Below, one piece after another: positions 17,316-25,246 of a stretch of DNA of 46,622 nt (positions are counted from its first letter, which is position 1; each line of letters opens with the position of its first letter). The notes below the pieces were generated by a model. That model ran no database searches. It worked only from the letters and a program-made list of their open reading frames with translations, and was not told the origin of the DNA. A program made the translations under genes and the position numbers. Source of the DNA: an uncultured Coriobacteriia bacterium (GTDB lineage Bacteria > Actinomycetota > Coriobacteriia > Coriobacteriales > QAMH01); contig CAUHSG010000015.1 of NCBI GenBank assembly GCA_959608885.1, forward strand, positions 1 through 46,622, given 5' to 3'.

Positions 17316-18827
17316 TTGAACTCCATTCTCTCAGATGTGGCGATGGGCGAGGATTTGAACACTTCGGAAAAGCGGAGAAGGGCGCTCTACAAGGTGTTCG
17401 AGTCTGGCGATACGCGATTTGACGGGCAGGTTTTCGTGGGCGTTTCCTCGACGGGAATCTACTGCCGAACGGTATGCAAGGCGAAGATGCCCAAGTACGA
17501 GAACTGCACGTTCTTTCGCACGGCGGCCGAAGCCGAGGCGGCTGGTTTTCGCCCCTGCATGACCTGTCGTCCCGAGCTCGCTCCAGGACTTTCGCTCGTA
17601 GATGCCAGGTCAAACCTTGCGAGAAGAGCCGCCCGAATGCTGCAGGCAAGGTGCGCGTCTTCGATGAGCATCGAGTCGGTCGCCGCCAAGCTCGGCTATA
17701 CGGGCAGGCATCTCAGGCGCGCCTTTGAAGCCGAATACGGAGTGACGCCCGCCCAGTACCTTAGGACCTGCAGGCTTCTTTTGGCGAAATCCCTGCTTAC
17801 CGACACTGACCTCCCCGTTTCGCGCGTGGCGAAATCGTCCGGTTTCGGCAGCGTGCGGCGTTTCAACGATGCATTCAAGGAGCACTACCGGCTCACGCCG
17901 AGTGATTTGCGCAAGAAGCACGGGAAGGCGACCGTTCGATCCGGAACTATCACCGTGCACTTGAGTTATCGGCCACCATATCGGTTCCCGGAGTTGCTCG
18001 CGTTCTTCCGGGATCGTGCGCTCGCTCATGTCGAGCTGGTCGATGACGTGTCGTATACTCGCACTGTCCGCCTTGAGGACCGTGACGGAAACGTCGCATG
18101 CGGGTGGGTACGTGTCGAGGACGACCCCGCCGGCAACCAGCTCGTCGTCACGATGTCCGATGAGCTCGTCCCCGCGGTTTCCGAGGTGATTGCCCGCGTG
18201 CGGCGCATGTTCGACACGGATAGCGACCCCGTGGCGATTTCGCAGGCACTCTCGCCGCTCGAGGAAGCCATTCGTGGTGTGCGCATCGATGGGGTTCGGG
18301 TGCCCGGTTGTTTCGATACGTTCGAGATAGCCTGCCGTGCCGTAATCGGACAGCAGGTCAGCGTGAGAGCGGCCAACAAGCTTGCGGGGCGCATCGTCGA
18401 GCGTTACGGCGAGAGAATCGAGACGGGAATCGAGGGGCTCGACAGGGCATGGCCCAGCGTTACAGATGTGCGTTCGCTTGCGAGCATCGAGGACGCGTTC
18501 GGGGAACTCGGCCTGATCAAGACGAGGTCGCGTGCCATCGATGCGATGGCAACGGCCATTGACGAGGGAGAGCTCGATCTGGATATCGGCGCCGTTGCAG
18601 AGGAGCAGATGGAGGCGCTTCTTCGGATACGGGGGATTGGTCCGTGGTCTGCCAACTACATCGCCATGCGCACCATGAGTTATCCCGACGCGTTTCTCGA
18701 GACCGACGCGGGGGTTGCGCACGCATTGCCCGAGCTCACGCCGAAGGAGCGACTCGCTCTGGTCGAGGATTGCCGTCCGTGGCGCAGCTATGTGGTGCTG
18801 GCGCTTTGGGACTCCCTTTCAGGATGA
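17316..18827 (+). CDS. AdaA-AlkA fusion: methyl-phosphotriester sensor / AraC regulator / 3-methyladenine glycosylase
   Basis: 503 aa. The N-terminal Ada Zn domain has C50, C54, C81 and C84 (GIYCRTVC ... FRPCMTCRPE), where C50 takes the methyl group from phosphotriesters. An AraC-type double helix-turn-helix follows (about 110-205). The C-terminal half is AlkA: an N-terminal beta domain (about 212-300), then HhH-GPD with LLRIRGIGPWSANYIAMR and the catalytic Asp in FLETDAGV. It both senses alkylation damage and excises alkylated bases. The TTG start at 17316 is uncertain; ATG 17343 is also possible and keeps all domains. The partner methyltransferase follows 27 bp later. The same fusion-plus-ogt order is known in Mycobacterium. 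Confidence 0.9.
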   Translation: MNSILSDVAMGEDLNTSEKRRRALYKVFESGDTRFDGQVFVGVSSTGIYCRTVCKAKMPKYENCTFFRTAAEAEAAGFRPCMTCRPELAPGLSLVDARSNLARRAARMLQARCASSMSIESVAAKLGYTGRHLRRAFEAEYGVTPAQYLRTCRLLLAKSLLTDTDLPVSRVAKSSGFGSVRRFNDAFKEHYRLTPSDLRKKHGKATVRSGTITVHLSYRPPYRFPELLAFFRDRALAHVELVDDVSYTRTVRLEDRDGNVACGWVRVEDDPAGNQLVVTMSDELVPAVSEVIARVRRMFDTDSDPVAISQALSPLEEAIRGVRIDGVRVPGCFDTFEIACRAVIGQQVSVRAANKLAGRIVERYGERIETGIEGLDRAWPSVTDVRSLASIEDAFGELGLIKTRSRAIDAMATAIDEGELDLDIGAVAEEQMEALLRIRGIGPWSANYIAMRTMSYPDAFLETDAGVAHALPELTPKERLALVEDCRPWRSYVVLALWDSLSG

Positions 18828-18854
18828 CGTACGCGAATAGCCAAGGAGGCATGT

Positions 18855-19388
18855 ATGTTCTATTGCAGCGAATGCGAATCGCCCGTGGGTACGCTCACGA
18901 TAGCGAGTGACGGGCAAGCCGTCTGCGGTCTGTGGCTTGATGGGCAGAAGTATCATGGCGCAACGATTTACGAGAAGATGGTGCCCGACGATGACGCCGC
19001 GGGATTCGCGGAGCTTAGGACGTGGCTCGAGGCCTACTTCGCGGACGATCCGCAGCCAATCAGCGACGTGCCGTTGGCTCCCAGGGGAAGCGAGTTTCAG
19101 CAAGCCGTGTGGAAGAGGCTCATCGCGATTCCCCATGGCGAACTCACGACATACGGTGCGATCGCGTCCGAGCTCAAGCGCGAACGGGGCAAGGCGTCTG
19201 CCCTTGCGGTTGGTGGCGCGGTCGGACACAACCCCATCTCCATCATCATCCCGTGCCATAGGGTCGTCGGATCGGACGGAAGCCTGACTGGTTACGCAGG
19301 TGGCATCGAGCGCAAGCTCTGGCTATTGGAACATGAGGGCGTGGACACGGGGGAGCTCTACGTTCCCAAGCGCGGCACGGCGCTGTAG
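18855..19388 (+). CDS. ogt: Methylated-DNA-protein-cysteine S-methyltransferase
   Basis: 177 aa. The acceptor Cys134 is in the invariant IIIPCHRVVGS. The FQQAVWKRLIAIPHGELTTY region is the helix-turn-helix that binds DNA. It repairs O6-methylguanine in a suicide reaction. The start has AAGGAGG upstream. It follows the AdaA-AlkA gene by 27 bp, so the two form an alkylation-response operon in which the Ada C-terminal domain is a separate protein. Confidence 0.93.
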   Translation: MFYCSECESPVGTLTIASDGQAVCGLWLDGQKYHGATIYEKMVPDDDAAGFAELRTWLEAYFADDPQPISDVPLAPRGSEFQQAVWKRLIAIPHGELTTYGAIASELKRERGKASALAVGGAVGHNPISIIIPCHRVVGSDGSLTGYAGGIERKLWLLEHEGVDTGELYVPKRGTAL

Positions 19389-19430
19389 CAAGCGGCTTGT
19401 CTGCGCGTTCTGTCGCGCGTCATCCGCTTG
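19389..19430. terminator. Nested inverted repeat between ogt and the surface-protein gene
   Basis: CAAGCGG (19389-19395) pairs with CCGCTTG (19424-19430), and inside it GCGCG (19403-19407) pairs with CGCGC (19414-19418). It lies between two convergent genes and probably terminates both. No long T-tract follows. Confidence 0.5.
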
Positions 19431-19456
19431 TAAGAAGTGCTGCCCTTCGGTTCGAC

Positions 19457-20941
19457 CTATGCCCGAAGACGGCGTGCGACCAGCAGGATGGACAGGGCTG
19501 CCAGGGCGGCGAGCACGAGCGCCGTTGGCATCGAGACATCGCCGGTTATCGCGAGCAGCGAGTTTGGCACATCATCGGCGTCGTCTTGTGCCGGGGCCTT
19601 TCCGTCGCCTTCGGTCGTGTCTCCGGCACCTTCGTCGGCAGCGTCCTTGTAGGCCACCGCGTAGGCGGAGAAGCGGTCGGTTTCGAACGTCAGTGTCTTC
19701 GTGTCGGCGTCGAAGGAGGAGGGAATCACGCTGGCCTTGCCATCGTGTACGCGTATGACCTCGTAGGACCGCGTCTTCTTCGACGCATCGCCCGTTGTCG
19801 AATCGGGCAGCGTCAGGCTCACGACGAGAGGCTCGTTTGCCTCGTGGACCTGGACCGTCTTGCCGTCGACTTCGTAGAAAAGCGCCAGGTCGATTTCCTC
19901 TGCGAGCGTCCAGTCTCCTAGTGCCCCGGCTATTGCCGCGGCATCGGCGTCCGTAACACCGCGAGAGGATTCAAGCCAGATGCTTGCCTCCATACCACCC
20001 TTGACGAGGTCCATTGCCTCATTGTCGAGAACCTTGCCCGCAAGGGTCGCTCCCTTGTCCACCAGCCGCGCGCAAAGCGCGTTTCCGGATACGTCGGTGA
20101 CGTCCTTGACGTCACCGATCCTGATCCAGGTCGGCGTCACGACAACCGGACTGTCGGGCATGACGAACTCCGCGCGATCCGCCCCTTCGTACGTGAAGGT
20201 GACCTTGTCCTGTGGCGAGGCGCTCCAAAAGTCCACCATGTAACCCTCGTGTTCGCCGGAATAGACGGTCACCTTGTCACCCGCGGCATACTGCCCCTGT
20301 CTGCTTTGCTGCGCGTAGCTGTTGCGGACCATGACCGGATACACCGTCTTGCCATCGCGCGTGTCCTTGCAGGCGAGGCCGAAGGAGGCGAGGCGGTTAG
20401 TTCTGAACCGGAGCGTGTTGTCGGACGGGTCGAAGGTGGCGGGAATCACCTGCGTCTTTCCGTCGTAGACGCAGATGACCTTGTACGTGCGCGTGATTGA
20501 CGGGTCGGCGTTCACCGCCGAGTCGGGAAGCGCGAGGCTGATCTGCACCATGGTATCGTCTCTGGTCTCGACTTCGCCCTTGACGGGTGCCTCGCCGTCT
20601 ACCTGCCAGTAGGAGGTGAGCTTGAAGCTGGTTATGGGGAGGTAATCGTCCAATTGCGCCTGGATGAGCGCGGCATCATCGTCGCTTACTTCGCGGGTCG
20701 ATTCCAGCCAGAGGTCGACGTCCTTTCCGCTTGCAATCTGCTGGAGCGCGTAGGCGGGAAGTATGGCATCGGCGACGTAGTCGCCGGGCATCACGAAGTT
20801 TGCACCCAGATAGTTGTCTGCCGTCACGGTGGCGTTCTCGATATGGCCGGGCCTGATCTGAGAGGTTGCGTCTGACACTGCAAGCTGGTTTTCATCTTCG
20901 GCATACGCGGTCATGCCCGCGGTGGGGCAAAGTGAAACCAT
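19457..20941 (-). CDS. Cell-surface protein with duplicated module and sortase-like tail; N-terminus incomplete
   Basis: The frame from ATG 20941 gives 494 aa. It starts MVSLCPTAGMTAYAEDENQ, which looks like only the last part of a signal peptide (hydrophobic end plus AYA-ED cleavage region). The sequence just upstream in frame is polar (ASKHGRRAPHAAG), so the basic and hydrophobic start is missing. Two copies of a module of about 150-200 residues follow; each has a 'DxDAAxIxxxLxD' helix, a 'VDG' strand, 'LPDS', 'TYKV/SYEVI.V.DGK..VIP..FD' and a final strand ending 'CKD/YKD'. The C-terminus is LLAITGD, a hydrophobic segment and RRLRA, a cell-wall sorting signal of the LxxTG type. The family function is unknown. 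Export may be lost. Confidence 0.7.
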   Translation of the reverse strand: MVSLCPTAGMTAYAEDENQLAVSDATSQIRPGHIENATVTADNYLGANFVMPGDYVADAILPAYALQQIASGKDVDLWLESTREVSDDDAALIQAQLDDYLPITSFKLTSYWQVDGEAPVKGEVETRDDTMVQISLALPDSAVNADPSITRTYKVICVYDGKTQVIPATFDPSDNTLRFRTNRLASFGLACKDTRDGKTVYPVMVRNSYAQQSRQGQYAAGDKVTVYSGEHEGYMVDFWSASPQDKVTFTYEGADRAEFVMPDSPVVVTPTWIRIGDVKDVTDVSGNALCARLVDKGATLAGKVLDNEAMDLVKGGMEASIWLESSRGVTDADAAAIAGALGDWTLAEEIDLALFYEVDGKTVQVHEANEPLVVSLTLPDSTTGDASKKTRSYEVIRVHDGKASVIPSSFDADTKTLTFETDRFSAYAVAYKDAADEGAGDTTEGDGKAPAQDDADDVPNSLLAITGDVSMPTALVLAALAALSILLVARRLRA

Positions 20942-21022
20942 TCTACCATGTGGCCTTGCATCGGCAGGGCCTGCGGCGTGTGGCGCACGTCGACCGTGCT
21001 TGGATGCGACCTGCGCAATTAG

Positions 21023-21078
21023 ACTCTATGCAAAATAGAGTATTTGTGATTTTGATACATGTAAAACGCATGTATAAT
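21023..21078 (+). promoter_or_regulatory. Promoter and operator-like palindromes of the toxin-antitoxin module
   Basis: A -10 TATAAT (21073-21078) with -35-like TTGATA (21052-21057, 15-bp spacing). Two inverted repeats with 7-nt spacers overlap it: ACTCTA/TAGAGT (21023-21028, 21036-21041) and ATACATG/CATGTAT (21055-21061, 21069-21075). Their placement suits autorepression by the ribbon-helix-helix antitoxin. Confidence 0.6.
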
Positions 21079-21110
21079 GCAAGTAAGAACAGAAGATAAG
21101 GAGATGCGCC

Positions 21111-21440
21111 ATGACCGCATTGCAGGTGAGGGACTTTCCAGCGGAGCTCTACGAGGAGCTTCGTGCATACGCAAGCGCGAATCACAGAAGCATGGCACAG
21201 CAGACCATTGCCGCCGTCGCCCAGATGATCCATGGCGGCGATGAGACGCCCGTCGCGCCTTGCAAAGTGGATGCCGCGCGCATGTCCAAGCGTGAGGAGA
21301 TACTACGCAGGGCGCAGACGCGTCGACAACGCAGGAGGGACGTGGTGCCCTCTCCCCAGGAAATGCTTCGCGAGGCCCGCGACGAGCATGACCGTGACAT
21401 CGACACCCTTTTGCAGGAGAGTCTCGGGGGCGAGCGATGA
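21111..21440 (+). CDS. FitA/VapB-like ribbon-helix-helix antitoxin
   Basis: 109 aa. The first 45 residues (MTALQVRDFPAELYEELRAY ... HRSMAQQTIAAV) match the FitA-type ribbon-helix-helix fold that binds the operator. The C-terminal half is highly charged (RRAQTRRQRRRD) and should wrap the toxin. It is longer than typical FitA (about 80 aa). GGAGA precedes the ATG. The stop overlaps the toxin start (ATGA at 21437-21440), so the two are translationally coupled. Confidence 0.82.
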   Translation: MTALQVRDFPAELYEELRAYASANHRSMAQQTIAAVAQMIHGGDETPVAPCKVDAARMSKREEILRRAQTRRQRRRDVVPSPQEMLREARDEHDRDIDTLLQESLGGER

Positions 21441-21844
21441 TAGTCATGGACGCAAACGCGGCGCTTGCCGTTGCAATGGGATTCGATGTCGGGGATGCCC
21501 TCACGCTGTTGCGCGACGAAGACGAGGAGATTGTCGCCCCGACCTTGCTCACGGCAGAAGTCTGCCATGCCCTGAGCAAGTACGTGCGCGGTGGTTACAT
21601 GGAGGTTCGTGATGCCGTCGATTGCGGACGTGACGCCCTTTTCCTTATCGATAGGTTCGTCGATGACAGCGCGCTTTGGGTCGAGTCCCTTTCGGAGGCC
21701 GTTCGGCTCGACCATTCGTCATATGACATGTTCTATCTGCTTCTCGCGCGTCGCGAGTGTGCAACGTTGTTCACTCTTGACCGCAAGCTCCAGGATCTCA
21801 GCAGCAGATGCGGCGTCAATTGCGTATGCTCAATAAAGATTTGA
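21437..21844 (+). CDS. PIN-domain toxin (VapC/FitB family)
   Basis: 135 aa. The acidic active-site set of a PIN ribonuclease is present: D5 (IVMDANAA), E41 (LLTAEV), D97 (SSYDMFY) and D115 (TLDRKL), so the toxin should be active, unlike the remnant at 4524. It forms a type II toxin-antitoxin pair with the gene before it. It ends 12 bp before the truncated CPBP gene on the other strand. Confidence 0.85.
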   Translation: MIVMDANAALAVAMGFDVGDALTLLRDEDEEIVAPTLLTAEVCHALSKYVRGGYMEVRDAVDCGRDALFLIDRFVDDSALWVESLSEAVRLDHSSYDMFYLLLARRECATLFTLDRKLQDLSSRCGVNCVCSIKI

Positions 21845-21856
21845 CTATCCCGTTTC

Positions 21857-22354
21857 CTATCCTCTCTTGAGCGAGATGTGGCAGAGCATGGCATATCCAA
21901 GTGCCACTATCTGCGATGAGGACATGGTCATCGGTTGCCCCGCCGACTCCATTTGCCGTGCCGTTTCCGCAAACGATGACATGGATGTGTCGAACTGTCC
22001 GGGATTCAGGGCGAAGTACGCGATGGCGCCAATCGTGACCAGGGCGATGGGCCCGAACCATCCGATGAGGTAGTACCTCCACGTCTGTCTGAAATGCACA
22101 GGCCTAATCCACGCGTTGCGAAAGCCCTCGCCGGTGAGCAGCCGCGTGATTATGACGCCTATGGTGGGAAAGAACATTCCCGCACCCACGAACAGGACGG
22201 TGGCAGGATCACCGAGCGGGTTTTCTCCCACGCTCATGAGGGGAAGCGCACGTGGATAGACGGTTGCGAACCAGAACGCCCACGTGAGCGCGAATGTGAT
22301 GACGCAGTACGTTGTCACGCGGCGTTTTGCTAGACGTTCGCGGATGTGCCTCAT
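21857..22354 (-). CDS. Truncated CPBP (CAAX protease-like) membrane protein
   Basis: 165 aa. It starts MRHIRERLAKRRVTTYCVIT and has about four hydrophobic stretches: FALTWAFWFATVY, VLFVGAGMFFPTIGVII, YYLIGWFGPIALVTIGAIAYF, and a short IVALGYAMLCHI. This matches the N-terminal half of CPBP-family intramembrane proteins, including 'PT.GV.ITR..T.EGF' and 'NPGQFD'. The catalytic EExxxR and following His motifs, expected in the missing half, are absent because the frame stops at TAG 21857-21859, 12 bp from the toxin gene. It is probably a 3'-truncated, inactive gene. Its start overlaps the stop of the Cys-rich gene (ATGA). Confidence 0.65.
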   Translation of the reverse strand: MRHIRERLAKRRVTTYCVITFALTWAFWFATVYPRALPLMSVGENPLGDPATVLFVGAGMFFPTIGVIITRLLTGEGFRNAWIRPVHFRQTWRYYLIGWFGPIALVTIGAIAYFALNPGQFDTSMSSFAETARQMESAGQPMTMSSSQIVALGYAMLCHISLKRG

Positions 22355-22545
22355 CGCGGATCACCGCCTTCGCAAGCGCAGGTGCCGGGCACACAAGTTC
22401 CCGGTGCGATCTCAAGTGGCTCTGCGTGGTAGCGCTCGACGCACCAGTCCTTGATGCCGCAGCAAAGGCACGTGAGCTTGCGGGTGCGTGGTGTGTGTCC
22501 GGAATTGGCCAGCTCTCCGGTCGTGTAGGTGTTGTCTTCGGTCAT
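22351..22545 (-). CDS. Small Cys-rich protein, possible metal-binding
   Basis: 64 aa after a near-perfect ribosome site (GGAGGTGAATCC then ATG). Cysteines are arranged as LTCLCCGIKDWC and GTCVPGTCAC, which suggests a zinc ribbon or other metal site. I do not recognise a family. It is translationally coupled to the CPBP gene by a 4-bp overlap. Confidence 0.6.
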   Translation of the reverse strand: MTEDNTYTTGELANSGHTPRTRKLTCLCCGIKDWCVERYHAEPLEIAPGTCVPGTCACEGGDPR

Positions 22546-22616
22546 GGATTCACCTCCTCAGGACCGAGTTCTACAACGTGACGCCGCGTCACGAGCAAGG
22601 GATAATCCAGTGTATG

Positions 22617-23102
22617 TCAGTGCTTCTTGAATCTCCTTGCGAGCGAGCCAATAATCCCCAGACCATCCTCAACTATGTTTCTCTTGATGGTGTAATCCGC
22701 GAGCGTCCCATCTTCGATCATCTGCTCGCGACTCTCCGTTGTCGCACGGTCAATTGCTTCGACTCGGGCATACATACAGGCATCGTCGACAATGTCTTTA
22801 ACGATTTGTTTTCTGTTATTCCCGAGTATCCCCCCGGTGATCTTTGCGGATCTCTTGATATCCGAGACATTCATCCTCGTGCCGTTTTGGGTGCATTTGC
22901 AGACGAGCGAAGAGAATCGTTCGAATAGTCCTTCTGAGGCAAATCGCCTTTCAAACTCCTCGGCGTCCGGACATGCCTCACCGAGTTTTGTGACGTCTTT
23001 GGAAAAGGCATCGATCTCGGGCTTGATTTCCGGCGGGGAGACCAGGCAGAGGTTAAGGTAATCCAGACGAGCGTCTACACACTTTTTTACATCGTCGTAC
23101 AT
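22617..23102 (-). CDS. Hypothetical 161-aa protein
   Basis: The start is placed at ATG 23102 (MYDDVKKCVDARLDYL), with AAAGG 8 nt upstream; the open frame extends to 23252 but that part looks non-coding. It is soluble, charged and helical, with no signal peptide. The last 25 residues (NIVEDGLGIIGSLARRFKKH) are amphipathic and basic, as in proteins that touch a membrane or nucleic acid. I do not recognise a family. It lies 71 bp upstream of the Cys-rich gene on the same strand and may share its transcript. Confidence 0.55.
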   Translation of the reverse strand: MYDDVKKCVDARLDYLNLCLVSPPEIKPEIDAFSKDVTKLGEACPDAEEFERRFASEGLFERFSSLVCKCTQNGTRMNVSDIKRSAKITGGILGNNRKQIVKDIVDDACMYARVEAIDRATTESREQMIEDGTLADYTIKRNIVEDGLGIIGSLARRFKKH

Positions 23103-23368
23103 ACGAGAAACCTTTCGGGTAGGCAAGAGCACGCGAAGCGTGGAATTCCGCATCCAAGACGATTGCACAAACGCGGGAAACGCGGAATACCCCCAGGGCT
23201 CGATTGAGTCGGTCGCAACTGACATGACGTCCCATTTTATCTGCAATCCCATCTATGCGCCTTTTCGAAAACGGGCCATGTGTCCCGGTCGTCACGCATT
23301 GTTTGGGACGTTGGGGCATTCCACTCTCCATGGGCAGATGCGAAGCTATACAGCACAGATGCTGGAGA

Positions 23369-23452
23369 CGACATGAGGGCCGGAAAGGGGAGCGGACGAC
23401 ATGAGGGCCGGAAAGGGGAGCGGACGACATGAGGGCCGGAAAGGGGAGCGGA
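23369..23452. repeat. Three perfect 28-bp tandem repeats carrying a ribosome-binding site
   Basis: Units start at 23369, 23397 and 23425 (CGACATGAGGGCCGGAAAGG...). Each contains GAAAGGGGAG, and the last unit supplies the ribosome site for the lipoprotein ATG at 23454. The remaining gap (23103-23368) holds no gene; TATACA near 23346 could be a -10. Confidence 0.95.
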
Positions 23453-23453
23453 T

Positions 23454-24008
23454 ATGAAGAGAAGAGGTTTACTCGTAGTCCTGGCTTGCTACTTTGCGTT
23501 TTGCGCGATGTTAGCGTTGGCAGGATGTGGTGCATCCGGACAAACCAAGGACGATCGCACGGATTTCATCTGGTTTAAGGCTGACATGCCCGATGATTGC
23601 AGCGTCTCGTCAAACGCTTCGCCTGCAACGGTGGGTGATGTTATGTTCGAGACTCCAGATGGGAAGATCTCAATCACGGGTGAGGAAAAGAGCGCTGAGG
23701 AAGAGGCCAGATATCGACCAAGCGAGTACCCCGATAAGTACACAGCTGGCGATGACGTGACCATCGGAAAGCATACGTGGAAAGTCGTGAACTTCGATTT
23801 GGAAAAGCCCAGCGTGATGCTCTATACCGACTTGGGTGGTGACGAGGTCAAATGCGCTTACGTCACAGCGTACAACCTTGACACGAATAGCGAAGTGCTC
23901 ACTTCCTTCTTGGAGAGCATCGAGTTCTCCAGCGATATAGACAAGGCATACGAAGAGGCCAGAAGCGAGAAGATTGCCGACTTCAGGTCCAGGAACGGTC
24001 TTAGTTAG
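23454..24008 (+). CDS. Predicted lipoprotein, 184 aa
   Basis: The signal peptide (MKRRGLLVVLACYFAFCAML) ends in the lipobox LAGC, so the mature protein starts at Cys24 and is membrane-anchored. The mature part resembles small secreted domains with the pattern 'F..DMP..CSV....TVGDVMFETPDGKISIT'. I do not recognise the family. Its signal peptide closely resembles that of the next gene. Confidence 0.78.
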   Translation: MKRRGLLVVLACYFAFCAMLALAGCGASGQTKDDRTDFIWFKADMPDDCSVSSNASPATVGDVMFETPDGKISITGEEKSAEEEARYRPSEYPDKYTAGDDVTIGKHTWKVVNFDLEKPSVMLYTDLGGDEVKCAYVTAYNLDTNSEVLTSFLESIEFSSDIDKAYEEARSEKIADFRSRNGLS

Positions 24009-24071
24009 AGCTCCTCTTGGCTGAGGGCATGACGTAAAACTATCTCACTGTTTGGAAAGGATATCGAGACA

Positions 24072-24470
24072 ATGAAGAGAAAGAGCCTGTTTACCCTATT
24101 GGCGTGCTGCTTCGCGCTCTGCATGGCAGTGGCCTTGGTCGGCTGCGGTGATTCGAAGGCCGATTATTCGAAGAACTTCACCGGTGATTGGGAAATCTCC
24201 TCTATGGTCGACGATGGGGAGGATATTGATGCTGATACCCTTAGCCTTATGAAAGCGATGGGGCTCAACTGTACGCTTACACTCAAGGAGGACAAGGCGG
24301 CATCCATAGACTTGTTCGGGGAGGTTTCGGAAGGTACCTGGGAGCCCAAGAGCGCGTCCGAATGCTCGGTTACTCTCGAGGGCAATAGCATGAATGGCAA
24401 ACTTGACGGCGAAAAACTGACGTTTACAGACGATACGTCAACTCTCGTGTTCGCTAAGGCGGCGAAATAG
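24072..24470 (+). CDS. Small predicted lipoprotein (paralogue of the one at 32332)
   Basis: 132 aa with signal peptide and lipobox LVGC. The mature domain has the pattern 'NFTGDWEI...D...D......LMKAMGLNCTLTLKEDKAASIDLFG...GTW' and ends TLVFAKAAK. The lipoprotein at 32332-32727 has the same layout (NFTGAWELET ... QMNMPVNMTLNEDGSADFVM ... ATWTANS ... TMIFAKAD). The beta-rich pattern suggests a small lipocalin-like or calycin-like domain. The function is unknown. Confidence 0.8.
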   Translation: MKRKSLFTLLACCFALCMAVALVGCGDSKADYSKNFTGDWEISSMVDDGEDIDADTLSLMKAMGLNCTLTLKEDKAASIDLFGEVSEGTWEPKSASECSVTLEGNSMNGKLDGEKLTFTDDTSTLVFAKAAK

Positions 24471-24596
24471 TCCTCGCACCAGGCTGCCGTTCGTCTTTCG
24501 TTTGGGTTTCCATGCGAGCGGATTGTTCAGATGCCGGTCCAATCGTCATTGAAGGGCGGTTGGGCCGGTTCGCATGCATCTCTTCAAGGCGGATGC

Positions 24597-25211
24597 TCAC
24601 TTGAGGTCTGGGGCGATGTAACCCTTGGATATCATGTGTACTGCCAGCTTTAGTACGCTGTCGTAGTTTGTCTTGGCAAGCAGATTGGCAATGCGTCGTT
24701 TTACCGTGCCCTCGCTTAGATGCAATTCTCCGGCTATCTCCTTCCGCTGTTTTCCCTCGCATGTCAGTCGGAGTATGGCAATTTCCTCGGGATCAAACCT
24801 GAAGTCGTCGACCGTCGCCATTGGTCTTTTCGTGGGGTAAGTGGAGTATCCCTCCAAAGTCGATCGCAAAACACCAAGTAGCTCCGAAGTGCCTACGTTC
24901 TTGTAGATGAAACTATCGACCCCCGCTTCCTTCGCAAGGTCGACGAAGGTCATTTCCGGCAATCCGGTCATTATCACGATGCGAATCTCCGGGAATTTCT
25001 CCTTTGCCTTTTTCGCGGCGACGATTCCGCTCGAGCCACCTTCCGTGCAGACATCCATGAGAATGACATCTACGGGAGTGCTGCAGAGCACTTCCATAAC
25101 GTTTGCGGCATCTCCCAACGTTTCCACCACCTCGATGTCGAATTCGCCATCAAGGGTGTGCGCAAGTGATTCCCTCAACATGGTCTCGTCTTCTACAAGC
25201 AGCACTCGCAT
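24597..25211 (-). CDS. NarL/LuxR-family response regulator
   Basis: 204 aa. Receiver domain with the acidic pair VEDE, phospho-acceptor D53 (VILMDVCTEGG), a Thr in VIMTGLPE and Lys in FIYKNVG. The C-terminal LuxR-type helix-turn-helix (EEIAILRLTCEGKQRKEIAG ... LSEGTVKRRIANLLAK) binds DNA. It is the last gene of a three-gene sensory operon on the minus strand, 35 bp after its kinase. Targets are unknown; the lipoprotein genes ending 126 bp away are convergent to it. Confidence 0.92.
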   Translation of the reverse strand: MRVLLVEDETMLRESLAHTLDGEFDIEVVETLGDAANVMEVLCSTPVDVILMDVCTEGGSSGIVAAKKAKEKFPEIRIVIMTGLPEMTFVDLAKEAGVDSFIYKNVGTSELLGVLRSTLEGYSTYPTKRPMATVDDFRFDPEEIAILRLTCEGKQRKEIAGELHLSEGTVKRRIANLLAKTNYDSVLKLAVHMISKGYIAPDLK

Positions 25212-25246
25212 CAGATGTCCCCTTTCGCCTTCTTGTCTGCCGCATC

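Noticed and set aside
23369..23452. A CRISPR array
   Set aside because: The three 28-bp units are directly adjacent with no spacers, and no cas genes are present.
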